Source: Diospyros lotus (taxonomy: Eukaryota > Streptophyta > Magnoliopsida > Ericales > Ebenaceae). From it: 64,000 bases of DNA. Under the pieces are notes generated by a model that saw only the letters and a list, made by a program, of their open reading frames with translations, did not search any database and was not told the origin of the DNA. Of the stretch, positions 11,941-25,126 are shown in pieces (the first letter of the stretch is position 1; every line of letters begins with the position of its first letter). The DNA lies in contig NC_068350.1 in the NCBI RefSeq assembly GCF_014633365.1, forward strand, positions 28,635,119 to 28,699,118. The letters are read 5' to 3'. The position numbers and the translations under genes were made by a program.

Positions 11941-14669
11941 TGTAACACCCCAATTTCTGGGAGCGTTAGGTAACGTAAGATTCCGGGGATATATATATAT
12001 TTTTTTCAACAAACAACAGAAACTCAATATAAACCGTTCTTCGAAGATCCCGTTACATCTTCTCAGTATATCAACTATGAACCATCAATAACTAAGATAG
12101 GTTCACTAACACAAATGTGGAAGCTAGATCGAAACCTTAACAGGTCATAACCGAAACTGAAACCACTTTATTTATAATATAAAGTTGCACCAACGCTTAC
12201 ATGATGTTCTCAAAATAAACAACATAACTAAAAGGACATAATATAAAATATTCTTTAATCGCCGTCACTTCTCGGCAATTCCTTTTCCTTTCGTACTACT
12301 GCCTTCACCTGGAACGTTTGAATATTCCAGGGACATAGTCCAAATTAGATGTTGAATCATCTAAGTGAGAGTTCAAAATCACATTTTTCATGAAAGAATG
12401 CAAGACATGAAATAAACCAATACACTCGGTAAGCCCTAGCCCAAGAGAATCCCACGCGCTTAACCCTGCCACGGGAAAAGAGTAATTTCTCTAAAAGCTA
12501 TGCCACCACACCGACTCGACGACATGACGACACGACGCGATTCTAGCTTAAATGGGGCTGCCAACGCATCTCACCAGAATACGTTCTCACCTTAAGCATC
12601 CAGGAACCACCATACAATCCAAACTCCAAAATTTCACATGGACCACCTAGTCATCCTAGTGTAACTTTCCTAGCTAAACGGCCTGGCACGAAAATCAAGG
12701 CGGCTATCTTGATATGCACACTAGCATCAGATACCCCTATTATTCCGTCACGCCCTTGGAAAATTACGGCTACACTATCCAGACAACATCTTAGGCTGAC
12801 ATCCCACATGAACAACACTGTATGGACCACCTAATCGTCCTAGTGCAATTTCCTTGACCAAACGGTCTGGCACGAAAACCAAGGCAACTATCTTGACATG
12901 CACACCAGCATTAGATACCCCTATTATTCCGTCACGCCCTTGGAGAATTATGGCTACACTATCCAGATAACATCCGAGGCTGACATTCCATACGTACACA
13001 CAAAACTCAAGACAATGCCATATTTCACAATTCAATGCATCATATAAACAACATTTTATAAAATGCAATGCACCAGTTCAAAACGTTTAGGGATAAACCT
13101 CCCTCATAAAAACCAACCGTCACCGATTACCATTTCAATGCACAAAACTATTTTGCATGAAATCCACAACACATTTAGGAAACACAAACACCAAGTTTTA
13201 GGGTAAACTACTCACCTCGACATATTTGGATCGCCTCGATCCTCGTGCACGACCTCATTTTGCGTGCCCAAACACAAGCACTTGAACTTACAGTCAACCT
13301 CGAACCACAACACTTCCTAAACACCACAATTAATTAATGAAGCATTAAAATCCATTTTTCTCAAATTTTCCTTAATTTCCTCTATTTTCTCCCATTTTTC
13401 ACCTTGGTAATTCCAAAATAATTATTTCCTCAACTATTTTCCAAAATATTTCAATACAGAAAATTCTAAAATAATTAAACAAAAATTCTGGAATCGAAAT
13501 TACCAAAAACCCCTTGCTCACGCGCCCTCACGCGCTAGGCGTGTGTGTGAGGGTGAAGGCTGGCGCGTGACTGCATGTGTCACCGTCTTCTTCCTCGAGC
13601 CAGTCGCAGGCGGTTGCTCCGATGACCTCGAAACCGGTATCCCCTTAAAGCCCTTCTTCAGTCGATCACAACCCCACAAAAATCAGGCAGAAAGGCCACC
13701 AGAAAATGCCTCGAAAGGCGAGTTGCAGGTCGCGGTGGCGGTCCGCCTAGGGCTTTCCGACCGAGCTTCAATCGGCCACCAAACGAACACGAAAATACCT
13801 CAAAATGCTCCCAAAATGATCCTTGATGCCTTGCGACCAAAAGCCCTCTATCAAAGCTCCAAAAATCATCCAAAAACGCGGTCGATTTCTTGCAAAAATT
13901 TAGAAACCCTCAGCCCCCATTTTATAGCAATTTTCGGCCACTTTTCGTCCAATCACCGGCCAAGGTTTGGCCACCAAGCATCCTTACGCCGTATAGCACC
14001 TCCCCCAAGCCACCCTCGGCCGTCCCATCGTCGAAAACGGGCCACGTGCGGTGGCAGTGCAACGGCCGTTTTCCCTTTGTGTTCACACTGCCAGACTTTG
14101 GTTTATTGCATTTTCACCCCCCTGATTTTATCAAATCTCATTTTGGCCTTTTCCTTGATACCCTTGATCTTCCCAACACCATCACTAAGTCCCACAAGTC
14201 TTGTACTTTTCACTTGCCCCTTGAAACTTCTGAATAATTACCGTTTTGACCTTCCATGGGCAAAATTAGAAAACTGCACTTAGGCCCGGCTGGTCGATTT
14301 AACCCTAAATCCATTCGATTCAACCCGAAATCACTTAAGGGTTGTTTTATACAATAAATATTAGTCCTTGACATGCTCCGTTGACTTTCTGGATGTCTCC
14401 TACGTCGATTCGATTTCCTCAGCCCGGCCGACAGCTGTACCGAAAACTGTTCCCGATCCAATTTATTTCATCACTAAAAATCACAATTTAAATCACTCGT
14501 CAATACTATACAATTTTCCTTAATCTTCTAGGGTCTAGGGTACTTCCCCTAACTGATTCGGCTGCCTAAAGCTGTGATAGTGTACCTTAAAATCTCATTT
14601 TTTCGCAAATTCCAACTATACCATTCATTAAATATCATTTATATCCTCATACCATTCCCGGGTATTACA
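11941..14669. mobile_element. Solo LTR (Gypsy-type), 2729 bp
   Basis: It starts TGTAACACCCC and ends GGGTATTACA. The ends form the short inverted repeat typical of plant Gypsy LTRs. The flanks are GGTCC (11936-11940) and AGTCC (14670-14674), a 4-of-5 target-site duplication. No retroviral domain lies inside. The 246-residue frame at 13543-14283 sits wholly in the LTR and looks fortuitous. LTR orientation is not certain. Confidence 0.8.
12638..13005. repeat. 184-bp tandem duplication inside the solo LTR
   Basis: Copy 1 starts ATGGACCACCTAGTCATCCT at 12638 and copy 2 starts ATGGACCACCTAATCGTCCT at 12822. Both contain CCCCTATTATTCCGTCACGC. Similarity is high through most of the unit. Confidence 0.85.
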
Positions 14670-14674
14670 AGTCC

Positions 14675-15203
14675 CCAAAGAACCAGAGTGGGTGCGCTAC
14701 TAAAATAAAGACAACCTGGGCCTGGAAGAACCTGTCGTGCATGCAACTAGTAAATACCAGAAAAATTGATAAAGGAAACTTGCCATCCCGACATGAATAT
14801 CAAAACCACAACCTACTATACAATAGCTAATCTCTAGGCTTACATAGCCTAGGCATGCATAACATACATCACCGATACTCTGGCCACAAAATACAACATA
14901 ATCCATACAAACCCAAATAAACTGAAGAAAGATACAATCAGGAAGCGACAAAATGCACAAAAAGAAACCCCAGGCCAACAATTGCCACGTCTGCATGGTC
15001 CTGTACACCGCCTAACCCTAAAGTCAAGAACCACTAGACTTGCCTACAACTGGGTCCTTGCCTTTACTTGTAATGAAGAGAAAACAATATGAGTCCAAAT
15101 GACTCAGCAAGCTCATAAAGAAAGGAAGGACGGATAGAGTAAGTGCTAAGAGTAAACCTGTATCTCAAATGCATAACAAATCGGAACTCATGCATAACAT
15201 GGT
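14675..15203. mobile_element. LTR-like flank of the nested Copia element
   Basis: No gene is seen. The phrase GACTCAGCAAGCTCATAA (about 15101-15118) is the reverse-strand counterpart of the CTTGCTGAGCC phrase in the solo LTR at 24.7 kb, so this is probably part of a related Gypsy LTR on the minus strand. The short minus frames are not supported as genes. Confidence 0.4.
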
Positions 15204-15698
15204 TGTAAGTTAAAATCATAATATGACATACATAATATACAATTAATCATTATGCCCATAATCATAAAACTCATGTAAATCACATAATACTGTAATTAAA
15301 TACATACCTGAATCCATAACAGAAAATATCGTAATGAGAAATATCAGTTGAAGACGAAATGTCAGAATCTGGTTTCTCCCCCTTGACCTCAACCGTAATG
15401 ATGGAATAATATGACTGTAATTGCTTTTTATTATATTGGGTAAGGAGAGGACCAAACCCCTTATTTATAATAGTAGAAGTAGTCTCATATCAAGACTCTT
15501 ATCAGTTATCATTATCATCATCTTCTAAACCAAATAGAATTAGGATTAACCATTATCTTATTAAATTCTTATATTTATCTTATCAGATTAATACAATTAT
15601 ATCTGATAATAAACTTGATTATCTCATCAGATAAATACTATAATATCTGTTGAGATATTTACATTAATTATCATGTGAGCCACAAGATAATTCTTACA
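15204..15698 (-). repeat. 3' LTR of the nested Copia element
   Basis: 495 bp, TG...CA bounded, matching 27625-28118 along its length with scattered substitutions. On the minus strand it directly follows the purine tract. Confidence 0.9.
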
Positions 15699-15712
15699 TT
15701 CTCCCACTTACC
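15699..15712 (-). promoter_or_regulatory. Polypurine tract of the nested Copia element
   Basis: The minus strand reads GGTAAGTGGGAGAA directly before the 3' LTR, the expected plus-strand priming site. Confidence 0.75.
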
Positions 15713-16114
15713 TCATATGATATTACCTTTATGATTTAATAAGAAAGAACATAATGTGCACAAATAATCATACTTTAATTCTCTTTATTTTGGTTACCAT
15801 AATGTCATTATTAAGTTAAAATATTAATGCGGGTCATGGCGGTTGTGAGTCAATTCTTTCTAACCTAGTCTCTTCCGTGTACCACAACACTAACTTCCAA
15901 CTTAACATGACCTTTAATGAAGATGATAATGACGGTCAAACTTTAATTATTCCTGTCAACTTTATTCTAAGCAGTTATGTATACAAATAGAAAACAGGAA
16001 TATCAAAAACATATGAAATCAAAGTGTCAAATGCATAAACTTTAATAGAGTCAAATTACATAATACCCAAAATACCCATCCTTTCAACATATTTATTAAA
16101 TATTTTTGTGGCAA

Positions 16115-17860
16115 TCATTTTGTCATAGGATATGCTATCATAAGGTTGGTGCTAATATACTCTATTGACATTGTATGTTTATGAACTTCTTCTTTAACGG
16201 CCAAGTATTTAATTTCCATATGCTTGGCACCCTTGGAATACTTGTCGTTTTTAGAGAAGAATACTGTTGCAGAGTTATCACAATAAATTTTCAGCGGTTT
16301 GGAATACTGTCGACAATCTGAAGCCCTGAAATAAAATTTCGTAGCCATAAACCATGAACGGTGGCCTCAAAGCAAGCCACGAACTTAGCTTCCATAATGG
16401 ATGCAACGATGACAGACTGCTTCGCACTTTTCCATGAGATTGCTCCTCCGACTAATAGGAACAAGTAGTCGAATGTTGATTTTCTGGTATCAACACATCC
16501 GACGAAATCCGAATCTGAATAACTAATCACCTCAATATGATCGGATCTTCTATAAGTGAGCATGTGATATTTAGTTCCTTGCAGGTATCTGAAAATCTTC
16601 TTTGTAGCTTTCCAGTGATCAAGGCTTGGATTACTTTGATATCTGCCTAGAACCCCGACAACGAAGCTTATGTTTGGTCTAGTGCAAGTTTGAGCATACA
16701 TTAGGCTCCCAACTGTAGATGCATAAGGAATATTTCGCATTTGCTTTTGTTTCAATTCATTTTTCGGGCATTGCATAAGGTTAAATTTATCCCTCTTCTG
16801 AATTGGAATTACCCTTGATGAGCATTTATCCATATTGAATCTCTCTAGAATTTTATTAATATATGCTTTCTGAGACAACCCTAACAATCCTTGTGATCTA
16901 TCATGGAATATTTGTATTCCTATCACATAAGTTGCCTCTCCCATATCTTTCATTTCAAAATTCTCAGAGAGATACTTCTTGGTTTCATGTAATAAACCAA
17001 GATCATTAGCAGCAAACAGAATATCATCAACATACAGGATTAGAAAAATAAATTTCCTCCCACTAACCTTCATATATATATATATATATATACACTGATC
17101 AACGGTGTTTTCCTGAAAGCCAAAAGATGTAATGGTATTATTAAACTTTAGATACCATTAGCGGGAGGGTTGCTTAAGTCCGTATATTGATTTCTTTAAT
17201 TCACACAATGTGTTCCTTTCCTTTAACTGAAAGACCCTCAGGTTGATCCATATAGACCTCTTCCTCCAAATCCCCATTAAGAAAGGTAATTTTTACATCC
17301 ATTTGATGTAATTTCAAATCATAATGAGCCACTAAAGCCAAGACGATTCTAAGAGAATCTTTCTTAGAGATTGGTGAGAAAGTCTCTTTATAATCGATGC
17401 TGCCTTTCTGAGTAAAATCTTTGGCAACAAGTCTGGCTTTATGCCATTCAATATTTCCTTTAGAGTCACGTTTGGTCTTAAAGACCCATTTACATCCAAC
17501 TCTTTTATACCCTTCAGGCAATTCAACGAGATCGTAGACTTGATTTTGATCCATAGATTTTAATTCTTTTTTTATGGCACCTAACCATTTAGTAGAATCA
17601 TCACATTCCATGGCTTGCTTAAATGAAACTGGATTGTTATCAATTCCTAAGTTAAATTCAGACTCTTGTAGATAAATCACATATTCATCAGAAATATCAG
17701 ATTTTCTGTTTCTTTGAGATCTCCTTAATGCCATTGCTTGTGGTTCAACTTCTACCGATTCATCATGGAGTGTTTGTTGTTCTTGACTGTTATTTGGTTG
17801 GATTGCAACTTGAGGAACAACAACTGTTGTTGTGGCATAGATTTTTCGAAAAATGTCCAC
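16115..17860 (-). pseudogene. Copia reverse transcriptase and RNase H, broken
   Basis: On the minus strand, RT starts near 17700 with KQAMECDDSTKWLGAIKKEL and GCKWVFKTKRDSKGN, then KARLVAKDFTQKG and LHQMDVKITFLNGDLEEEVY (ancestral AFLNG). The catalytic box ILYVDDILFAAND is near 17030. RNase H has PLKIYCDNSATVFFSKN and GAKHMEIKYL near 16290-16190. The frame is broken at about 17075-17200, where an AT microsatellite (about 17074-17092) sits in coding sequence, and again at about 16291-16348. This is the catalytic part of a retrotransposon polyprotein, not functional as it stands. Confidence 0.9.
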
Positions 17861-20083
17861 TCGGGGTGTTTCTAATTATTAAATTCAAGCGGACGTATTT
17901 TTAACGAGTAATTCCAAGTGAGAATATTTTTTTCGAAGAATAAATCATAATTAAATGACAAATAACACTTATAATATAAATATTCATGATTTTGAGGATA
18001 AAATATTCCAAGGAAAAACATGGCACTATTCCCTATAAATTGCATATTAAACGAGTTGTTGGATTTTTTTGGGGCACGATTCCCAAAGCTCCTCTTTGTC
18101 TCCTTCCCGTAGCATCCTTGCGGCACAATGGGGCCTTGCGGCATTCCTTCTTCTTCCCGCATTTCCTTGCGGCACAATGGTAGCTTGCGGCATTTCCTTG
18201 CAGCACAATAGTGCCTTGCGGCATTCCTCCTTGTGGCAGCCTGCTGCAATGCTTCTTCTTCCTGCAACCGCCTTGCGGCGCAATGGGGGGCTAGCGGGCT
18301 TGCGGCAGTCTGCTGGTGGTTTGTGGCATTTTCTTGCTGGCTTGCGGCAGTCCGTTGGTGGCTTACGACATATCCCTGCGGCACCACAATTCTTCTTGCG
18401 GCAACATCATATCCTTGTCTTGCATCTTCTCTTGCGGTAGTCTGCCGCTAGTCTCATTCTTGCGGCCACATGCTTGCGGCACAATGGTGCCTTGCGGCAA
18501 CACACGTTTCTTGCGGCAGCTAATTAATCTTCTTGCGGCAGTTCATTGTTGCGGCACTTCATCCTTGCAGCACACTAATTCTTCTCGCGGCATTTTGCAG
18601 CACCCTGAGTCTTCTCTAGCCAATTCATCCTTGCAACAGTGTGATGGGCAGCACCAAAGTATTATTTTCCAAAAACAAAATAGCAAAGCAGAAAACGGAA
18701 GGATGTGATTATTCTTCCTGAAATGTGGTGCGCTGTAAATTCTTCCCGAAATAGCAGCCTCTTCCCGGACTCTCCTTCTCGGTTGGGATCTCATCCCAAC
18801 GCAGCAAGCGGAACAGCAAGCTTCGCTTGCTGAATGTTCTCCTTCCCTGTTATTTTCTTCTTCCTGGCAGATTCTAGCTAGACGCGTGGCCACCTGATCT
18901 TTCCCTTGAGTTGCTTCAGCCACCCAGTTTCCTCCCATCTTGCCACGTGTGCTCCATGCCATCATTTCCTTCCACATACAAGCAATACACATGCTGCCAC
19001 CATCTAATTGCTATACTTCTATAATATACAAATAAAATAATATACATGATTTAAGTTCCAATTCCTCAAGCCATGATGTCCCGCGGGCTCTCTAATAAAT
19101 CTCTTTGCCTATGATGTACATATAATATGCATATATATATATATATATTCATATAATGTGCATGCAAGCCACTACCTCCCTCAAGCAAGTGCCCATGGGG
19201 CCCCACCTTTGTGGTTTGTCCCCCATAATCTCCCATTGCAATGCGCCCATGATGAACATCCAACATACACCCACGTATGTCATGGACTCAAGTAATAACC
19301 CAATGGGCCCCTGCCATTTCCTAATGGAATTATATAATATATGAATATTACATGAATATAATTGAATAATTATATAAGGTGTATGCAATTGAATAATTAT
19401 ATATGATGCGAGTAATTAATTAAGTTAAGTGGAGAAGAATTAATTAATTATATTGTGACTCCTCTTGAAGGAATTTATCCTCACCTTGTACAATTGGGAT
19501 CTCATCTCGAAGATATATCAAATTTAGAGTAATAGATAACATCTAGAAGTATCCTGTCAACCTAGAGCTTCATCTGGCTAGGCCCCTTAGAGGCCAAGAA
19601 TCTACTCTGGCAGTTTACCGTAAGGTCCACCTTTTCCCGGAGGACTCCCTAAACAATTAAGCCCTTCAGGGGGATTTCTCTTAAGCCTACCCGAGTGCTC
19701 GTGACATGATTAGACCATTTCTTGTCAGGAAAGATACACATTAATATTTGTTAATCATCTCTTTTATTTATTAAATTATTTTATTTCCTATACTAACTTA
19801 AGCATCGGAGGGCATACGCGGGTGAGGAATCCCCACGTGTCTTCTGACTTGTTCTTGTGAGTGCAGTTATACCCCAAATACGCAAGAGGTTACTCTCGGA
19901 TAGATTAATCTATTACCAAAAATACCCTTGAGGGTTTATCCAAGACCCCCGAAGAGATAATAGGAGACCGGAGCTACCTGACGCACACTTCCACAAGCAG
20001 ACACCTGCCAACTGTTCGTTTTGCTCTACCGCAACTCTAATATTACCACATTACAAATTATAATTGTTGTATTTTTTACAACA
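17825..20083. mobile_element. 2259-bp insertion between Copia RT and integrase
   Basis: It is bounded TGTTGT...ACAACA and flanked on both sides by ACAAC (17820-17824 and 20084-20088), a perfect 5-bp target duplication. Removing it restores the Copia reading frame from integrase (PKTNTVV) into RT (VVPQVAIQPNN). It has no retroviral domain, so it is best read as a solo LTR of an unidentified family or a non-autonomous element. It contains the CTTGCGGCA repeat region and an AT microsatellite near 19130-19150. Confidence 0.8.
18080..18600. repeat. Irregular array of the word CTTGCGGCA
   Basis: The word CTTGCGGCA, or one-base variants such as CTTGCAGCA and CTTGTGGCA, recurs many times at irregular spacing, often followed by CAATGG or TTCCTTC. 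All six frames are open over long stretches because of it, which explains the several overlapping frames here. None looks like a real protein. Confidence 0.85.
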
Positions 20084-20088
20084 ACAAC

Positions 20089-21282
20089 TGTATTAGTCTT
20101 GGGCATATGAACTTCCACCCTGACTTCTTGAATGCTGACATTATGCATTCTATCACTCTCACTAATTTCACCATTTTCAATGAACCTGACGTTTCTAGTT
20201 TCAACAATCCTAGTACTGTGATTAGGATAATAAAATCTATACCCCCTGGACTTTTTTGGATATCCAATGAAATAATCACTGGTAGTTCTAAAGTCCAATT
20301 TCTTTTCATGTGGATTATAAACCCTTACTTCTACTGGGCAACCCCAAACATGTAAATGCCTTAAATTAGGTTTCCTACCCGTTCACAGTTCAAAAAGAGT
20401 TTTTGGAACTGCCTTACTAGGAACCCTGTTTAGCAAATACATAGCAGTCTTTAATACATACATCCACAAGGATAAGGGTAAAGATGAGTGACTCATCATA
20501 CTCCTAACCATTTTCATTAGGATACGATTATGCCTTTCAGAAACACCATTTTGTTGTGGTGTACTTGGCATTGTGTATTGAGCACAAATACCACGTCTTT
20601 CAAGGAATTTGGTAAATAGTCCTGTGCATTGACCTGATTCATCAAATTTTCTATAATATTCACCATCTCTATCTGACCTTACAAGTTTCACATTTTTATC
20701 TAATTGTCGCTCAACCTCTTTAATATACACCTCAAGTGCATCGACAGATTGAGACTTATGGTGCAATAGATAAGTATAACTGTAACGTGAAAAATCATCA
20801 ATAAAGGTGATAAAATATTTTTCTCCACCAAAAGATGGAGCATCAAAAGGCCCACAAATATCGATGTGTATAATTTTAAGAAGCTGTGTGCTTCTTGTGG
20901 CTCATTTCTTAGTCTGTTTTGTTTGTTTGTCTTTAATACAATAAATACACACTTCAAGGTCAGTAAAATCTAAATATGGAAGGATTTCATGCTTTATTAA
21001 TCTTTCCATCATTTCTTTAGATATATGACTCAAATGTTTATGCCACAAGTAAGCTGAATTTTCATTAACTAAACTGCGTTTAGTACCAACATTATGATGC
21101 AAGGTCATCAGAGTCTCAGCAAACACATTATCAAGTTTAAACTTGTAGAGACCATCACATAATATATCAGAACCAATAAAACTATTATGTTTGAATAAAC
21201 TAAAAGATCCAGAAATTTAAAAGAAAAACCATCTACATCAAGTTTCTGTAATGAAACTAAGTTTTGAGTAAATGTAGGAATA
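20089..21282 (-). pseudogene. Copia pre-integrase and integrase core
   Basis: On the minus strand the pre-integrase zinc-finger region (AYLWHKHLSHISKEMMERLI and CIYCIKDKQTKQTKK) lies near 21060-20910. The integrase core follows with LVRSDRDGEYYRKFD, FLERRGICAQYTMPSTPQQN and GVSERHNRILMKMVRSMM at about 20690-20500. The C-terminal part FRTTSDYFIGYPKKSRGY runs to about 20230. Frames are interrupted near 20700-20960. The D and E of the DDE triad are visible in the SDRDGE and GVSERHNR contexts. Confidence 0.88.
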
Positions 21283-21287
21283 TAAAG

Positions 21288-24200
21288 TGTAACGACCCGT
21301 TAGGGGGTTTAGGTGTTTTCGAGTATTTTATTATGGGCTTAAAAAAAAATTTTGCTTTAATTAATTGAGGATTGAAAATATATTTTTTTTTTATGAAATA
21401 AAGTGTAAGTGGAAATAAGAATTTAGTAGCCCATCTAAATGGGATCCAAAAATGTGGGGAAAGTCCAAGTGGATTGGGCTATTGTGATGTGTTCAAAAGT
21501 TTTAATTATATTGGCTTGGATTATGATAATTTATTTGGGTTGATGAGTTGGGCCATGGAATAGCCCACGGTATGGGCTGAGCCCAATTAGGAAATGAGAT
21601 TTGAAATTTTTGAAAGAAAATAATCACAAAATAAATTGGCCATCAAATGCCAATAGTGCCCTTGGTCTTTCTTTTGACTACTATAAAGGTGAGGGGCAAT
21701 CTGGTAATTTGACAGGATGCAGCATGCAAGCTTGTAACCCTCTCCTTTTTCCCTCTGTTGCGCCCGAAGCTTTCCTCTTCCATGTAACCTGCCAACGTCT
21801 AGCTTTTTTCACCTGCCATATCTCATTCTTCATCTGCATCTTTTTATTTAACATTTCATCATAGCACTTCATCTTCTTCTCCCACTATCTGTTGCGTCTG
21901 GAGCTTCAAGGCAGAGTCCTAGCTTCTCCTTTGTTGGAGCGACTCCATCAGGCAAGTTCTTCTTGCACTCATCCTTTATTTCGGTGCAAGTTCTCTTATT
22001 ATTTCTTGTTCCCGTGCGAGTCCCTATCTCTCAGCCTTGTTAAATTAGTCATTGTGAGTGATTATATATGCTTATATATATATAGATATATAAACGTCTC
22101 TTGCTGTATGTGATGCCCCTTTTGTTGTTGTGTCTTTGGATTCTCTACTTGTTTTCTCATGGTCTCATTGATGTCTCTTTGGGGTTTAAATCATCCCAAG
22201 TTTCTTTCAGGAATGGCATTTATACAACTAGAAAAGAATGATGAACGTTGTTCGTTCTACATTTGAAAGAACAGTGTATTACATGTACATATATATATAT
22301 ATATATATATACGGGGATCTTATTTGAATGATTCTTGAGAAGTCATGTGAGTAACATCTGAAGGGTGTGTGTCTCATCCGAGCGAGTTTGTATAAGGGTA
22401 AAAGAATGTGGATAGCCTCATCTAAGAATATATATAAAACCCATCAAATGCTACACTCAAAGATAGCCATATCTGGACAAATTGCAATAGCAGCAACTTC
22501 AAACCCAATTTCGACCTTCATGAGTCCCGAATCTCTTAAAACTAAAAACATGTAAGTTGTAGATATTTTTCTTGGCTTTCCATATCATCTTGAATCAGCT
22601 CAATCGGAGCTCAGACGAGAAAGTTATGCCCTGTTTACCAAGCAATGTCGAATCTGTCCAGAATAGTCCCATTCGAATGAGATCCGAATGAGTTCCTCCC
22701 TCATTCGAATGAATTTCATGATTTACTGTTCATATTGCTGTGATTTTTGCCTAACATTCGAATGCATCAGTGCCCTCATTCGAATGAATTTCCCTATCAT
22801 TCGAATATGTTAGAAGTCATTCGAATGTGCCTCTTAAAACTTGCAATTTGCTGTAACAGTTCTGACCATACTTCATTCTTTTGGGTATATTTTTCTGTGA
22901 TGATATCCGATTTAAGATCCGTTTGATGCGTTGGAAACTAGACTTCATAGGCTTCGATTCAATATATTATTTGAATGATTTGGTTATGGTTTGGGCCCGT
23001 ATCAACCCGATTAATTTCTGTCATGAAATCTGTTCGTGTAATCCGACCACCTGGTGTTCTTGGGCCTATAACTTTCTCTTCCCATTTCCAAATTGATATC
23101 CGTTTGTTGGGTTATAAACTAGACATTCTAGGCTTCATTTTGATATATTACCCGTATTATTTGGCTTTAAATTGAGTCTGTAATGACCCCGTCATTCTTG
23201 GATAAAAATCTGAAAATTTTACTGTTTGAATCGCCTATATATATATCATAAGCCCATTCGAATGGCTAGGCTGCCATTCGAATGGTGTGCCCTTAATCCT
23301 GAAGATCCATTCGAATTTCAGCTGTCCCATTCGAATGCCCTTGACTTATCCGAATGATACTTTCAGATCCTATTCGAATTGATCTGCATATATGCATATA
23401 ACTCATCTGAATGCCTCTTAACCCATTCAAATCATACTCACCTATATTTATATACGTCATTCGAATTGCCTCACTGTTTCATTTGAAACCCCTTGCATAT
23501 GTACCTTATAACCATACGAATAACCCCAACTGTATTTGAATACCATGCCTTAAATCCAAATACCTTTGCTGGCCTTTGAATATCACACTCCAAATTCAAA
23601 TGAACTTTATACATGCCTATATATATATATATACCTATTAAATAGCAACTTAGCACGGTCATCTTCTGGAAATCAAATTGCCTTAAGCTATACACTCTTT
23701 TAGCAAATCAAAGCCAAATCTGATAGTAAATAAGAATATGCAAGCGTGACCATGGTAAGTGTATTGAATGCAATTTATCTATTTTAAATGATCCCAAAAA
23801 TATCCAAATTATGAGATGCCTTAGTGAAATTCCTTTTAAATATTTCTCAGAATATGGTCATCAAATTAAACACTCACTGTTTGTGTAAAAGATCAATACT
23901 ACCTTGTCAATGAGCAAACACGCATGGTGTGGTATTTTAATTGCATGGGGACTAATCATGAAATTGAGCTATGAGCACAAATGCAAGTAAATGCATACTG
24001 TCACTTGTTAAATGAAGTCACAAAATATCATATGATGGGAAAAATAGTTATTAAATCTATAATACTCCTCAATTGGCGAATCAAGATTTAACCTTCAATA
24101 GCATTTCTCAAATTATTCTGATATTATAACTTACATGAATCATTTGTGTCAAAGGTTACATCTTGAATGTGGAAAATGTTGAAGTAAGATATGTTGAATC

Positions 24201-25121
24201 TATTTGATGATGGTAAATACCTGGTATGGGTAAGTGGTGTTGAAAGTATGAATATTGAGGAAACAGAAATTTAAATGCATGTGATTGGAAAATGCATTCA
24301 TGTTCATGTTATGTATATATTTTGCGCACCTATTATTTTGCGCGGAGGGAGAAAAGGTACCCTAGAGCACCTGACGCGGGACGAGGTGGCCATAGCCCGG
24401 TAGGTTGGCTCCATATTTATTTGTGAGATTATATGAAACTTATGCACTTTTGCATGCATTGGTTTATGGCTTGAGAGCTAGGAAAATTGATATTGATAAT
24501 GAAATGATGCACTCTGGCATGTATTGATTGATGGCCTGCGAGCCTGTGAGAATTAATAATGACATTGAAATTTTATGCACATTTGCATAGTGATACATGG
24601 TGACATGATACATTGAGTTGAATTGATAATTCATGAATTATGAATCTTATATATAATTGTGGAGTCCTTGATTACTCTTCTTGGTGTCATCATGTTCTTG
24701 GATCCTATATATTGTTCATTGTTTCTCGAACTTGCTGAGCCTTGTGGCTCACTTGATCTTCTTTGCCATTCCAGGTAAGAAAAAGACGGTTATTAGGGGC
24801 GAGTCCAGTAGGACTGCAGCCCAGGGATAGTGGTGTACAGAGACGCGTCCTGGCTTCAAAGATCCTAGTTAGTTATTTGGTGATGTTTATAGTGATGAGG
24901 ATTTGTTATATTTATTGGCATTTGAGCCTCTTAATATTTTGTATGGCCATCGAGCCTAGAGGTATGAGATATTGAGAATGTAATTAAATCTTATTTAAAC
25001 TTCCGCTGCTAGAAATGAAATGAGTTGTTGTGTGAGTTCAGTTTTATTCTATATCATTTATGTAAGGACCTTCTTTCGAGTATCCTATTCTAAGCGGGAA
25101 TATTCGAAAGCGGGCCTTACA
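21288..25121 (+). mobile_element. 3834-bp solo LTR inside the Copia element
   Basis: It starts TGTAACGACCCG and ends GCGGGCCTTACA, an imperfect short inverted repeat. It is flanked by a perfect TAAAG duplication (21283-21287 and 25122-25126) and interrupts the Copia gene between integrase and protease/gag. It contains no gag-pol domain. The length and terminal sequence suit a plant Gypsy LTR of the Tekay/Del type, but the family is inference. AT microsatellites lie near 22289-22311 and 23618-23632. Confidence 0.88.
22670..23475. repeat. Cluster of CATTCGAATG palindromes in the solo LTR
   Basis: The perfect 10-bp palindrome CATTCGAATG occurs at 22670, 22702, 22755, 22777, 22818, 23255, 23275 and 23328. 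One- or two-base variants lie between and after (for example 22798, 23308 and about 23459). Spacing is irregular. The surrounding LTR is otherwise unique sequence. Confidence 0.92.
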
Positions 25122-25126
25122 TAAAG

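Noticed and set aside
13543..14283. 246-codon plus-strand ORF
   Set aside because: It lies entirely inside the solo LTR 11941-14669, has no family resemblance, a Pro/Ser-rich odd composition, and overlaps other open frames.
17872..18992. Several long overlapping ORFs on both strands
   Set aside because: They arise from the CTTGCGGCA repeat, which is stop-free in most frames. All frames are open, so none is special.
22670..23475. Possible CRISPR-like array (CATTCGAATG repeats)
   Set aside because: The repeats are only 10 bp, spacing is irregular, and the host is a plant. There is no cas gene and the array is inside an LTR.
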